Source: Sandarakinorhabdus oryzae (lineage in GTDB: Bacteria; Pseudomonadota; Alphaproteobacteria; Sphingomonadales; Sphingomonadaceae). Taken from it: DNA of 39,057 bases. Under the pieces are notes generated by a model that saw only the letters and a program-made list of their open reading frames with translations, did not search any database and was not told the origin of the DNA. The stretch spans positions 1-39,057 of the forward strand of contig NZ_WNJP01000008.1 in assembly GCF_009733735.1 (NCBI RefSeq), written 5' to 3'. This document shows, in pieces, positions 1-8,507 of this stretch (positions are counted from its first letter, which is position 1; each line of letters starts with the position of its first letter). Position numbers and translations under genes: made by a program.

Positions 1-1
1 C

Positions 2-181
2 GCCCATGACCTGGCCGAAGCGATGGCCCAGGCGCTCACCGCCCGCCGCGCCGATTGTGTCGCCCACGGCCGCCGCTTCGCCTGGGAGGGCTGTGTCGAC
101 CAGTTCCTCGCCGCGCTGGTGTCGGGCGACGGCCAGCCGGTGCCGCAGCTGCTGGTGCCGGGCCTGCCGCTGGTCGCCTGA
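2..181 (+). CDS. C-terminal end of a glycosyltransferase (partial)
   Basis: This open frame enters from the left edge and ends at TGA 179-181. It encodes 59 residues. The segment RFAWEGCVDQFLAAL resembles the C-terminal helix of GT4/GT1-type glycosyltransferases, where a short [FY]SWE motif is followed by a helix packing on the acceptor domain. The gene body lies outside the window, so donor and acceptor cannot be inferred. It ends 39 bp before the epimerase on the same strand, so the two are probably one transcript, and a sugar-nucleotide context would fit both. The call rests on a short tail only. Confidence 0.5.
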   Translation, partial: AHDLAEAMAQALTARRADCVAHGRRFAWEGCVDQFLAALVSGDGQPVPQLLVPGLPLVA

Positions 182-220
182 CCGATTGCGCCGCCGTCGC
201 GGGTGGCCTAGGTCGCCGCC

Positions 221-1186
221 ATGCGCGTGCTTCTCACTGGGTCATCGGGCTGGCTCGGCCGCTTCCTGGCGCCGTTGCTGCGCGCGCACGGCCATCAGGT
301 CATCGGCCTCGACATCGCGCCGGGGGCCGACACCGACGTGATCGGCAGTGTTGCCGATGCGGCGCTGGTCGACGGCCTGTTTGCCCGCCACGGCTTTGAT
401 GGCGTCCTCCACGCCGGCGGCCTGCACAAGCCCGACATCGCCCGCTATCCGCGCCAGGCCTTCATCGATGTGAACGTCTCCGGCACGCTCGCCCTGCTGG
501 AGGCCGCCATCCGCCACGGGGCCAGCCGCTTCGTCTTCACCTCCACCACCTCGCTGATGATCACCCAGGCCATCCGCGACGAGGCGAGCCGCGAAGCGGT
601 GTGGCTGGATGAAGACAGTGGCCCGCTCAGTCCGCGCAACATCTATGGCGCGACGAAGCGCGCCGCCGAGGAGCTGTGCCGGCTCGCCCATGCCGATCAC
701 GGCTTGGCCGTGATCGTGCTGCGCACGGCGCGCTTCTTCCCGGAGGAGGACGACACCCACCGCGACCTTTCGGGCCCCAACCTCAAGGCCAACGAGTTCC
801 TCAATCGCCGGCTGACCGTGGAGGATTGCGCCCGCGCCCACCTGGCGGCGCTGGAACAGGCGCCACGCATAGGCTTTGGCCTCTATATCGTCTCGGCGCC
901 GACGCCCTTCCATCGCGACGAGGTGGCCGAACTGAAGGCCGATGCGCCCGCCGTCATCGCCCGGCATTTCCCCGATGCCGCCGCGCTCTATGCGGCGCGC
1001 GGCTGGGCGCTGCCGCGCCGCATCGGCCGCGTCTATGATGCCGGCAAGATCGAGCGCGAGCTCGGTTTTCGCTGCCAGACCAATTTTGCCGCCGTGCTCG
1101 CCGCCTTGCGCACCGGCGGTCCGCTGCCATTCCAGCATGATCCGGCCTATGTCTCGCCGGCCGTGCGGCCAGCGGGCGCGGCCTGA
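221..1186 (+). CDS. NAD-dependent epimerase/dehydratase (extended SDR)
   Basis: This 321-residue protein is an extended short-chain dehydrogenase/reductase. The N-terminal dinucleotide site is TGSSGWLG (residues 6-13, GxxGxxG pattern). A Ser/Thr cluster (STTS, 108-111) and YGATK (Tyr142, Lys146) supply the catalytic Ser-Tyr-Lys set. The C-terminal half is the variable substrate domain. Family members act on nucleotide sugars or related keto/hydroxy substrates; the specific substrate cannot be read from the sequence. Its position directly after a glycosyltransferase suggests sugar metabolism, whereas the following gene starts a different group. No strong Shine-Dalgarno sequence precedes ATG 221, but this is the first Met of the Rossmann strand and gives the usual N-terminus. 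Confidence 0.85.
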   Translation: MRVLLTGSSGWLGRFLAPLLRAHGHQVIGLDIAPGADTDVIGSVADAALVDGLFARHGFDGVLHAGGLHKPDIARYPRQAFIDVNVSGTLALLEAAIRHGASRFVFTSTTSLMITQAIRDEASREAVWLDEDSGPLSPRNIYGATKRAAEELCRLAHADHGLAVIVLRTARFFPEEDDTHRDLSGPNLKANEFLNRRLTVEDCARAHLAALEQAPRIGFGLYIVSAPTPFHRDEVAELKADAPAVIARHFPDAAALYAARGWALPRRIGRVYDAGKIERELGFRCQTNFAAVLAALRTGGPLPFQHDPAYVSPAVRPAGAA

Positions 1187-1246
1187 GCGGCTTGCGGGCG
1201 CGGCAGCTTGCCCCTAACCAAGGCCCATATTCGGGGAGAGAGACTG

Positions 1247-2518
1247 ATGACCAAATTTGCCCTGGCCCTGGCCGCCCTGCTGGCTAGCACCGCCGCCACT
1301 GCCGCCGAAACCGTGGTGATCACCGCGGCGCGCATGCTCGACGTGGCGACCGGCAAGATGATCGACAAGCCGATCATCGTCGCCGTCGATGGCCGCATCA
1401 CCCAGGTCGGCCGCCAGGGCGATCTGGTGGTGAAGGATGGCAAGCGCATCGATCTGGGTGATCTCACCATCCTGCCCGGCCTCATCGACATGCACGTCCA
1501 CCTCACCAGCGATCCGGCGCTGGGCTATGATGCCGATCTCCACCATGTGCCGGCCTATTTCGTCGCCGTCGGTGTCGCCAATGCCGACCGCACGCTCGAT
1601 GCCGGTTACACCACGGTACGCAATGTCGGTTCGGCGCAGTTCGGCGATGTCGGCCTGATGCAGGCGATCAATGAGGGCGTGATCCGTGGCCCGCGCATCG
1701 TGCCGGCGGCCTATGCGCTGGGTGCCACCGGCGGCCATTGTGACGACAATCGCTTCCCGCCGGGCATGACCGTCGATCGCAGCGGCGTTGCTTCGGGCCC
1801 GCAGGGCTTCCGCGAGAAGGTGCGCGAGATGCACCGCTATGGCGCCGATGTGATCAAGTTCTGCGCCACCGGCGGCGTCTTCTCGGCGCGCGATACCGTC
1901 GATGGCCAGCAACTGACGCAGGAGGAAATGGACGCGCTGGTTGATGAAGCCCACCGGCTGCGCATGAAGGTCGCCGTCCACGCCCACGGCGCCGATGGCA
2001 TCAAGGCCGCCATCCGCGCTCACGCCGATACGATCGAGCACGCCAGCCTGGCCGATGCCGAAGCCTTCGCCCTGGCCAAGGCCAACGGCACGTGGTTCTC
2101 CATGGATATCTACAACGATGATTATATCCTGGCCGAAGGCGCGAAGAACGGCGTGCCGGAGGAGAATCTCGCCAAGGAACGCGCCATCGGCCTGAAGCAG
2201 CGCCAGACCTTCCAGGCAGCGTGGAAGGCCGGCGTGAAGATGGTGTTCGGCACCGATGCCGGTGTCTATCCGCACGGCACCAATGCCCGCCAGTTCGCCA
2301 AGATGGTGGAATGGGGCATGACCCCGATCGACGCCATCCGTGCCGCCACGGTGAAGGCCGCCGAAGCACTGGGCCGGGAAGCCGATGTCGGCCAGATCAC
2401 GCCCGGCCATTATGCCGATATCGTCGCGGTGGCCGGCGATCCGACGCAGGATGTGAAATTGCTGCAGGATATCAAGGTGGTGGTGAAGGGCGGCGCTGTC
2501 GCCAAGGATATTCGCTGA
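1247..2518 (+). CDS. Secreted metal-dependent amidohydrolase (imidazolonepropionase-like / Xaa-Pro dipeptidase-like)
   Basis: This 423-residue amidohydrolase begins with a clear Sec signal peptide (MTKFALALAALLASTAATAA, cleavage near residue 20), so it should act in the periplasm. The metal-binding HVH motif (His83, His85) follows the family phrase LPGLIDMHVHL. Further metal ligands are expected in VAVHAHG, in DTIEHASL and in FGTDAGVYPHG (the late Asp). Secreted enzymes of this subgroup hydrolyse peptide or cyclic amide bonds. ATG 1247 was chosen because GGGGAGAGA lies just upstream and because it begins the signal peptide; an in-frame TTG at 1208 would add 13 unlikely residues. Its TGA overlaps the ATG of the next gene by one base, implying translational coupling with a second amide-hydrolysing enzyme. 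Confidence 0.88.
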   Translation: MTKFALALAALLASTAATAAETVVITAARMLDVATGKMIDKPIIVAVDGRITQVGRQGDLVVKDGKRIDLGDLTILPGLIDMHVHLTSDPALGYDADLHHVPAYFVAVGVANADRTLDAGYTTVRNVGSAQFGDVGLMQAINEGVIRGPRIVPAAYALGATGGHCDDNRFPPGMTVDRSGVASGPQGFREKVREMHRYGADVIKFCATGGVFSARDTVDGQQLTQEEMDALVDEAHRLRMKVAVHAHGADGIKAAIRAHADTIEHASLADAEAFALAKANGTWFSMDIYNDDYILAEGAKNGVPEENLAKERAIGLKQRQTFQAAWKAGVKMVFGTDAGVYPHGTNARQFAKMVEWGMTPIDAIRAATVKAAEALGREADVGQITPGHYADIVAVAGDPTQDVKLLQDIKVVVKGGAVAKDIR

Positions 2519-4566
2519 TGCCGCGCTGGTTCACGGCGCTGTTCTGGTCGTCCATCGCCATCGCCACGGTCGTGGTCGGACTTTCGACCTGGGACGCGTT
2601 CAGCGCCAGCCCGCCCGCGGCGGACCCGGTGCGCCCACGCCAGGTGAAGATCGAGCGCGACAAGTGGGGCGTGCCGCACATCCACGGCCACACCGACGCC
2701 GATGTCGCCTATGGCATCGCGCTCGCCCATGCCGAGGATGATTTCAGGAACCTGGAAGAAGTGCTCGCCGCGGTGCGCGGCCGTGCCGGGGCGATATTGG
2801 GCGAAGACGGCGCCAAGCTGGATTTCGCCGGCCATCTGCTCGATGCGCGCGGGGTCGCGGATCGTGGCTATGCCAGTCTGTCGCCCGCCACCCGGGCGCT
2901 GGTCGAGGCCTATGCGCAAGGGCTGAATGACTATGCCCGCCGCCACCAGAGCGAGCAGCGTCTGCAGGGCCTGTTCCCGGTGACCGGCAAGGACATCGTT
3001 GCCGGCTTCGTGCTGCGCTCGCCCTTCTTCTTCGGCATGGAGCGCGTGCTGGGCCCGCTGGCGGAAGGCAAGCTGCCGCCGCGCGATGCCGGCCCGGTGG
3101 ACGAACGCGGCAGCAATGCCTTCGCCGTCTCTGCCGCCCGTTCGGATGATGCCACCACCCGCCTGATCATCAACAGCCACCAGCCGTGGGAAGGCGGCGT
3201 CACCTGGTGGGAACTGGTGGCGCATTCGGATGAAGGCTGGGATTTTGCCGGCGCCAATTTTCCCGGCGCGCCGTTCCCGCTCCTGGGCCACAACAAGACG
3301 CTGGGCTGGGCCAACACGGTCAACCGCATGGACCTGATCGATGTCTACAAATTGGTGCTCAACGCCGACCGCACCCAGTATCGGTTTGATGGCAAATGGC
3401 TGCCGCTGGAGGCCAGGCGCGTCTGGCTGCGCGTGAAGTTCGGCCCGCTGGTGCTGCCGATCCCGCGCACCGTCTATCGCAGCCGTCACGGCGCGGTGAT
3501 CTTGAACGATCGGGGCGGCTTTGCCATCCGCCACGCCGGCATCGGCGAGGTCGCCCAGGTCGAACAATATTATCGGCTGAACAAGGCGAAGGATTTTGCC
3601 GAATGGCAGGCGGTGATGGCGATGCAGGCCGTGCCGGCGACCAACTTCGTCTATGCCGACCAGGCGGGGCACATCGCCATGGTCTACAACGCCAAATTCC
3701 CGGCGCGCGCCAAGGGCTTCGACTGGAAGGGCGTGCTGCCCGGTGACACGTCGGCGGCGCTGTGGACGACCTATCTGCCGTGGCGCGCCGATCCGATGGT
3801 GATCGATCCCAAAGCCGGCTGGGTGGCCAACAGCAACAATGTGCCGTGGGTGGCAACCGCGCCGGAAGACAATCTGAAGGCGGCGGATTTCGCGCCCGAA
3901 CTGGGCATTGAAACCTACACCACCAACCGCATGCACCGCTTCGTCGAACAGTTCGCGGCGATCAACGGCCCGATCAGCCGCGCCGCGCTGCTGCGCATCA
4001 AGTTCGACAAGGCCTACAGCCGCGCCTCGCCGGCCGGCCAGTGGATGGCCAAGGTGCTGGCGCTCGATACCGCCGGCAAGCCCGACCTCGCCGCCGCGCA
4101 GGCGCTGCTGAAGCAATGGGACTGGACGGCGGACGGGGTGGGCAAGGCCGACGCGCTCGCTGTCGCCGTGATGGCCAGCGCCGGGCGCGAAGTCTATCGC
4201 GGTGACCCGCTGCCGCCAGCCGAGCCCAAGCTGCGCGAGGTGGTTGACTGGATGAAGGCGACATTCGGCCGCCTCGACGTGCCACTGAGCGAAACCCAGC
4301 GCCTGCGCCATGGGCCGAAGGATCTGCCCGTCTTCGGCGGGCCGGACACGCTGCGCGCCATCTATGCCCATAAGGACAAGGATGGCCGCCGCGTGGCGGA
4401 CAATGGTGATGGCTTCATCATGCTGGTGGAATGGCCGAAGGACGGCCCGGTGAAGGCGCGCTCCATCCACCAATATGGCGCCGCCACCATCCGCCGCGCC
4501 AGCCCGCATTATGCCGATCAGTCGCCGCTGTTCGTGCGCGAGGAGTGGAAAGAGGTGGCGTTTTGA
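2518..4566 (+). CDS. Penicillin acylase-family Ntn-hydrolase (AHL/penicillin acylase-like)
   Basis: This 682-residue protein is of the penicillin amidase S45 family. Residues about 5-25 form a hydrophobic export signal or membrane anchor. The family fingerprint DKWGVPHIHG follows at 48-57, then the autoprocessing site with nucleophile Ser199 in ERGSNAFAVS. In known members the precursor is cut before this Ser, giving alpha and beta chains, and Ser cleaves acyl-amide bonds. Known substrates include penicillins, cyclic lipopeptides and acyl-homoserine lactones; which applies here cannot be told. The length is close to the usual 700-800 residues. The start at ATG 2518 overlaps the preceding TGA (TGATG), and the in-frame stretch upstream from 2221 is only shadow of the amidohydrolase. 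Coupling with a periplasmic amidohydrolase suggests stepwise breakdown of an amide or peptide substrate. Confidence 0.9.
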   Translation: MPRWFTALFWSSIAIATVVVGLSTWDAFSASPPAADPVRPRQVKIERDKWGVPHIHGHTDADVAYGIALAHAEDDFRNLEEVLAAVRGRAGAILGEDGAKLDFAGHLLDARGVADRGYASLSPATRALVEAYAQGLNDYARRHQSEQRLQGLFPVTGKDIVAGFVLRSPFFFGMERVLGPLAEGKLPPRDAGPVDERGSNAFAVSAARSDDATTRLIINSHQPWEGGVTWWELVAHSDEGWDFAGANFPGAPFPLLGHNKTLGWANTVNRMDLIDVYKLVLNADRTQYRFDGKWLPLEARRVWLRVKFGPLVLPIPRTVYRSRHGAVILNDRGGFAIRHAGIGEVAQVEQYYRLNKAKDFAEWQAVMAMQAVPATNFVYADQAGHIAMVYNAKFPARAKGFDWKGVLPGDTSAALWTTYLPWRADPMVIDPKAGWVANSNNVPWVATAPEDNLKAADFAPELGIETYTTNRMHRFVEQFAAINGPISRAALLRIKFDKAYSRASPAGQWMAKVLALDTAGKPDLAAAQALLKQWDWTADGVGKADALAVAVMASAGREVYRGDPLPPAEPKLREVVDWMKATFGRLDVPLSETQRLRHGPKDLPVFGGPDTLRAIYAHKDKDGRRVADNGDGFIMLVEWPKDGPVKARSIHQYGAATIRRASPHYADQSPLFVREEWKEVAF

Positions 4567-4621
4567 GGTCTGGTGATTGTCCCGTAGTTGCGCGGGCTTT
4601 GCTTCCTGTTATCCGGGTCAC

Positions 4622-5482
4622 ATGAGCTCGCGCGTCGCCCAGCGGCTTGCCGACCGTTATGATCGGCTCACCGTGTCCGAACGGATGATCGCCGGCTGGC
4701 TGGCCGACAATCTCGATCAATTGCCGTTCGAAACCGCCGCTTCGATCGGCCAGCGTGTTGGCGTGTCGGCGATGACGGTGGCGCGGCTGGTCAAGAACCT
4801 GGGCTATGACAATCTGTCGGCGCTGAAGGATGATCTGCGCGACGATGCCCGTGATGCGCCCTGGCTGCTCACGCGGCCGGCACCCTCGGCCGATGCCCGG
4901 CTGAAGGCCGAAACCGCCGCCATCGCCGCCGTCTATGCCCAGGCCGAAACGCCGGAATGGGCCGCCGCCGTGGCGCTGCTGGCCACCAGCCCGCACGTGC
5001 ATGTCGCCGGCTTCCAGACCGAGGCCGGGCTGGCTGCCGGCTTCGCCCGCCATCTTTCCTACGTGCGTCCCCATGTGCAGGCGCTCGACATGGCGGCCGG
5101 CATCATGGACGTGCTGTTCGATGCCGGGCCGCAGGATCTGTTCGTGGCGATCGATGTGCGGCGCTATTCGCGACAGTTCCGCCTGCTCGCCGAACGGGTC
5201 GCGGCCAGCGGTCGGCCACTGGTGGTGATCACCGATCCCTATTGCCCGTGGGCGCGCGACCTGACGCCCCATATCCTCACCGCCGAAGTGGCGCTCGGCC
5301 ATTTCTGGGACATGAACTCGGCGCTGGCCTCGCTCTTGAACCTGCTGGTCGATGGTGTGGTGCAGAAGATCGGGCCGGATATCGTCCACCAGCGGCTCGA
5401 CCAGCTCGCCGAGAATTACAGCGACTTCATTGGCTTTCAGGGCCGGACCAAACCGGCCAGTCCGCAGGCGGATCGCAGCTGA
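4622..5482 (+). CDS. RpiR/MurR-family transcriptional regulator (HTH + SIS)
   Basis: This 286-residue regulator has an N-terminal RpiR-type helix-turn-helix (residues about 1-75, including AASIGQRVGVSAMTVARLVK). A sugar-isomerase (SIS) fold follows (about 115-240), which in this family binds phosphosugars or related effectors. It lies 55 bp after the acylase gene on the same strand and may regulate the amidohydrolase/acylase pair or a sugar pathway upstream. ATG 4622 is preferred because it begins a normal RpiR N-terminus; an upstream TTG (4577) would add 15 atypical residues. No convincing Shine-Dalgarno sequence is visible, which is odd for this window. Its 3' end overlaps the convergent pseudouridine synthase gene by 56 bp. 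Confidence 0.85.
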   Translation: MSSRVAQRLADRYDRLTVSERMIAGWLADNLDQLPFETAASIGQRVGVSAMTVARLVKNLGYDNLSALKDDLRDDARDAPWLLTRPAPSADARLKAETAAIAAVYAQAETPEWAAAVALLATSPHVHVAGFQTEAGLAAGFARHLSYVRPHVQALDMAAGIMDVLFDAGPQDLFVAIDVRRYSRQFRLLAERVAASGRPLVVITDPYCPWARDLTPHILTAEVALGHFWDMNSALASLLNLLVDGVVQKIGPDIVHQRLDQLAENYSDFIGFQGRTKPASPQADRS

Positions 5483-6080
5483 CGGCGAGGCGCTGGCCAT
5501 CGGGCAAGGTGAGGGCAAGGCTGCGGGCATGCAGCCGCATCAGGCCTGCTCCATCGCCATAGACCGGGTCGCCAGAAATCGGGCAGCCGATGTGCGCGGC
5601 ATGCACGCGGATCTGGTGGGTGCGGCCGGTTTCGGGCCGGAACTCGACCAGCCGCAGCGCCGGATCAAGCACGCGCCAATGCGTGCGCGCCGGCTTGCCA
5701 TCGCGGCGCACCACCATCCGCCAACCGCTCTGTGCCGTTGAAACCTTGCTCAGGGGGGCGTCCACCAATCCGTCGGCCGTTGCCGGCAACGACGACAATA
5801 TGGCCCAATAACGTTTCTCGGCCTGCTTCTCCGCAAAGGCCGCGCTCAGCCATTTTGCGCCGCGCCGGGTGCGGGCGATGGCGAGGCAGCCCGACGTGTC
5901 CCGATCCAGCCGGTGCGCCGCCACCGGCACGAAGCCGCCGATCGCCAGGGCCGGCAGATGATCCTCCAGGCTGGCCGGCGTCTTCGGCCCCGGATGCACG
6001 GCCAGGCCCGCCGGCTTGTTGATGACAACAACGTCGCGGGTTTCCAGCAGGATGGGAAAGGGGAAGGTCAAATCATTCAA
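5427..6080 (-). CDS. RluA-family RNA pseudouridine synthase
   Basis: This 217-residue enzyme converts uridine to pseudouridine in rRNA or tRNA. The family signature HRLDRDTSG is at residues 56-64, with catalytic Asp59. The family end motif RTHQIRVH is present (ETGRTHQIRVHAAHIG), and INKPAGLAVHPG is the usual N-terminal strand. There is no N-terminal S4 RNA-binding domain, so this is a short catalytic-core member; the target site cannot be assigned. The gene converges on the RpiR regulator with overlapping 3' ends and diverges from the flagellin gene across a 103-bp intergenic region that carries the flagellin promoter. Confidence 0.9.
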   Translation of the reverse strand: MNDLTFPFPILLETRDVVVINKPAGLAVHPGPKTPASLEDHLPALAIGGFVPVAAHRLDRDTSGCLAIARTRRGAKWLSAAFAEKQAEKRYWAILSSLPATADGLVDAPLSKVSTAQSGWRMVVRRDGKPARTHWRVLDPALRLVEFRPETGRTHQIRVHAAHIGCPISGDPVYGDGAGLMRLHARSLALTLPDGQRLAVSCDPPADWPVWSGPESQ

Positions 6081-6104
6081 AACAGGGCCATTTCAAAACA
6101 GGTT

Positions 6105-6131
6105 TAAGCGAAATTCACGGCAAGCCGTTTC
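6105..6131 (+). promoter_or_regulatory. Candidate sigma-28 (FliA) promoter of the flagellin gene
   Basis: TAAGCGAA (6105-6112), an 11-bp spacer, then GCCGTTTC (6124-6131). The sigma-28 consensus is TAAAGTTT-N11-GCCGATAA; the spacing is exact, TAA and GCCG are matched, and the flanks are weaker. It sits about 53 bp upstream of the flagellin ATG, in the only intergenic space before it. FliA itself is encoded at 21199-21933 in this window. Confidence 0.45.
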
Positions 6132-6183
6132 CAGTGCAGCGCCCCGCGACGTTGCGGCGGCGGGAAGCGGGAGTGACCCCAAG

Positions 6184-8352
6184 ATGACCGTGATCAACAC
6201 CAACATCAACGCGCTGACCGCCCAGAATGCGCAGCGCACTGCCAATAACATGATGGGCCTGGCCATGCAGCGCCTGTCGACCGGCCAGCGCATCAACAGC
6301 GCCAAGGACGACGCCGCCGGCCTGGCCATCAGCCAGAAGATGACCGCCGACGTGCGCGGCCTGGCTGTCGCCATGCGCAACGCCGGCGATGGCATCAGCA
6401 TGGCCCAGACGGCGGAAAGCGCCATGGGCGAAGTGACCAACATGCTGCAGCGCATGCGTGAACTGGCCGTGCAGTCGGCCAACGGCACGCTGACCGGTAT
6501 CGACCGCAAGGCGGTGCAGGCCGAAGTCCGCCAACTCATTGGCGAAATTGACAATATCGGCGTGCGCACCAACTTCAACGGCCAGAAGCTGCTCGACGGC
6601 TCGGCCCGCGACGTCAAGCTGCAGACCGGCAGCCGCGCGGGCGAAACCGTCTCGTTCAGCCTCGGTTCGACCCGGGCCCGCGATCTCGGCCTCGGCTCCA
6701 GCCCGGCTCTGACCGCCACCGGCGCCTTTGAAGCCACTGCCGCCAACCTCGGCGCCAACCAGGCCCTGCAGGCCGGTGACCTCGTCATCAACGGCGTCAC
6801 CATCGGCTCGTCGCTGTCGTCTGATGACAGCCTGTCGTCGGCCAACAAGGCGGCCTCGGCCGTGGCCAAGGCCGCCGCTATCAACCGCGCCACTGCCCAG
6901 ACCGGCGTGCGCGCCGTGGTTGGCCAGACGGTGATGACCGGCTCGGCGATGACGGCGGCGGCGCTCACCGGCACCGTCACCATCAACGGCGTCACCACGG
7001 CCTCGGTCGCCACCACCACCGATGCCGCCGAAAGCCGCCGCCTGGTGCGCGATGCCATCAACGCCATTTCCGGCCAGACCGGCGTGCGCGCTGTGGACAC
7101 CGGCGACACCAATGGCGGCATCCGCCTGGAAGCCGATGATGGCCGCAACATCGAAGTGGCGCTGACCACGCTGACCGCCGCCTCCACCGGCCTGAAAGTG
7201 GGTGCCCAGTCGGGCAGCTTCAGCCTGGAAAGCGTCAACGGCCAGCCGATCGAGATCAGCTCGGCCAACAGCACGTCGGCGCGCATCAGCCGCGCTGGCC
7301 TGGCGGCCGGCAGCTTCGAACGCGGTGTTTCGACGGTGAACAGCGATGCCCGCGCCGTGGCCGCCAACGCTGGTGCGATCAAGACGCTGAACAACGGTGA
7401 CCTGTCGATCAACGGCGTCGCCATCCGCGCCGCCAACGCGGCCGACGATCTGTTCTCGTCCACCGTGGCGACCTCGTCGTCGAAGTCGGCCAGCGCCATC
7501 GCCATCGCCGCGGCCATCAACGCCGCCTCGGCGCAGACCGGCGTGACCGCCAAGACCAATGATGTGACGCTGAGCGCCACCACCACCGCCACCACCCTGG
7601 CCGGTGCCGCCACGCTCGACATCAACGGCGTGTCGATCACCATCGATGGCCTGGCCACCACCGACACGGCCCAGGCCCGCCGTGAAAAGGTGGCCGCCGC
7701 CATCAACAACTTCACCGGCATGACCGGGGTGATGGCCAGGGACAATGGCCTGGGCGGCCTCGATCTGACCGCCGGCGACGGTCGCAACCTTTCGGTGGCC
7801 AACACCGGCACCGCCACCACGGCGGAACTGGGCCTGAGCGGCACCACGGTGAAGGGTTCGGGCGATGCCTACACGATCGCCGCCACGGCGGCTGGCGCAT
7901 CGACGGCCTATGCCACCGTCCGCCTGGAATCGGCCAAGGCCATCGAGGTCAAGGCCGGCAGCCAGGCCTTCGGCACCGCGTCCAACTTCACGGCGCTGGG
8001 CTTCGAGGAAAACAGCTATGGCGCCTCGCGCGGTGGCCTGCGCATCTCGGACATTGACGTGTCGACCGCCGACGGTGCCACCGCGGCCCTGGACGCCATC
8101 GACGAGGCGCTGAACAGCGTCAACCTCGATCGCGCCGGCATCGGTGCCGTGCAGAACCGGCTGGAAGCGGCGGTGAACAACCTGTCGTCCAACAGCACCA
8201 ACCTGCAGGCCTCGCGCAGCCGGATCCAGGACACCGACTTCGCGCAGGAATCGACCAACCTGGCCAAGAACCAGGTGCTCAGCCAGGCCGCGCAGGCGAT
8301 GCTGGCCCGGGCCAACCAGTCGGCCCAGCAGGTCACCCAGCTGCTGCAGTAA
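6184..8352 (+). CDS. fliC: Flagellin with duplicated central region
   Basis: This 722-residue flagellar filament protein has the conserved D0/D1 N-terminus (VINTNINALTAQNAQRTANN; LSTGQRINSAKDDAAGLAIS) and C-terminus (RIQDTDFAQESTNLAKNQ; final VTQLLQ). It is exported by the flagellar type III system and polymerises outside the cell. The middle, residues about 170-625, is long for alphaproteobacterial flagellins and contains four INGV-type flagellin/hook repeats (GDLVINGVTIG at 198, GTVTINGV at 263, GDLSINGVAI at 405, ATLDINGVSI near 475). They are arranged as two A-B units and indicate an internal duplication. ATG 6184 begins the universal MxVINTN start and has GGGAG at 6169-6173. Upstream in-frame codons from 6016 are not part of the flagellin. 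No other filament or basal-body genes adjoin it. Confidence 0.95.
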   Translation: MTVINTNINALTAQNAQRTANNMMGLAMQRLSTGQRINSAKDDAAGLAISQKMTADVRGLAVAMRNAGDGISMAQTAESAMGEVTNMLQRMRELAVQSANGTLTGIDRKAVQAEVRQLIGEIDNIGVRTNFNGQKLLDGSARDVKLQTGSRAGETVSFSLGSTRARDLGLGSSPALTATGAFEATAANLGANQALQAGDLVINGVTIGSSLSSDDSLSSANKAASAVAKAAAINRATAQTGVRAVVGQTVMTGSAMTAAALTGTVTINGVTTASVATTTDAAESRRLVRDAINAISGQTGVRAVDTGDTNGGIRLEADDGRNIEVALTTLTAASTGLKVGAQSGSFSLESVNGQPIEISSANSTSARISRAGLAAGSFERGVSTVNSDARAVAANAGAIKTLNNGDLSINGVAIRAANAADDLFSSTVATSSSKSASAIAIAAAINAASAQTGVTAKTNDVTLSATTTATTLAGAATLDINGVSITIDGLATTDTAQARREKVAAAINNFTGMTGVMARDNGLGGLDLTAGDGRNLSVANTGTATTAELGLSGTTVKGSGDAYTIAATAAGASTAYATVRLESAKAIEVKAGSQAFGTASNFTALGFEENSYGASRGGLRISDIDVSTADGATAALDAIDEALNSVNLDRAGIGAVQNRLEAAVNNLSSNSTNLQASRSRIQDTDFAQESTNLAKNQVLSQAAQAMLARANQSAQQVTQLLQ

Positions 8353-8366
8353 GGCGGGAGGCCTAT

Positions 8367-8395
8367 CCCCCAATCGGCTTCGGCCGCGATGGGGG
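8367..8395 (+). other. Hairpin just after the flagellin stop
   Basis: CCCCCA (8367-8372) pairs with TGGGGG (8390-8395), with an inner GGC/GCC pairing around TTCG. It has no U-run and lies between the stop codon and the intrinsic terminator, so it may protect the mRNA 3' end. Confidence 0.4.
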
Positions 8396-8405
8396 CTCGT
8401 CAGGA

Positions 8406-8441
8406 GGGGCGGCGCCGGCAAAGCGCCGCCCCTTTTCTTTT
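8406..8441 (+). terminator. Rho-independent terminator of the flagellin gene
   Basis: GGGGCGGCGC (8406-8415), loop CGGCAAA, GCGCCGCCCC (8423-8432), then TTTTCTTTT. A perfect 10-bp GC stem followed by a T-rich tract, 53 bp after the flagellin stop. Confidence 0.92.
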
Positions 8442-8507
8442 GCGCGCAGACACCGGTAGCGGTTTACGTGGCCAGCCCCGCTTGCTATCGGGCCCCTTCC
8501 AGTGCGC

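Noticed and set aside
2410-4509. 699-codon antisense frame over the Ntn-hydrolase
   Set aside because: Shadow of a strongly conserved gene; no start signal or family features.
6115-8421. Long antisense open frames (768 and 584 codons) across the flagellin gene
   Set aside because: They arise from GC-rich wobble positions opposite a well-supported flagellin, and their translations are low-complexity without any motif.
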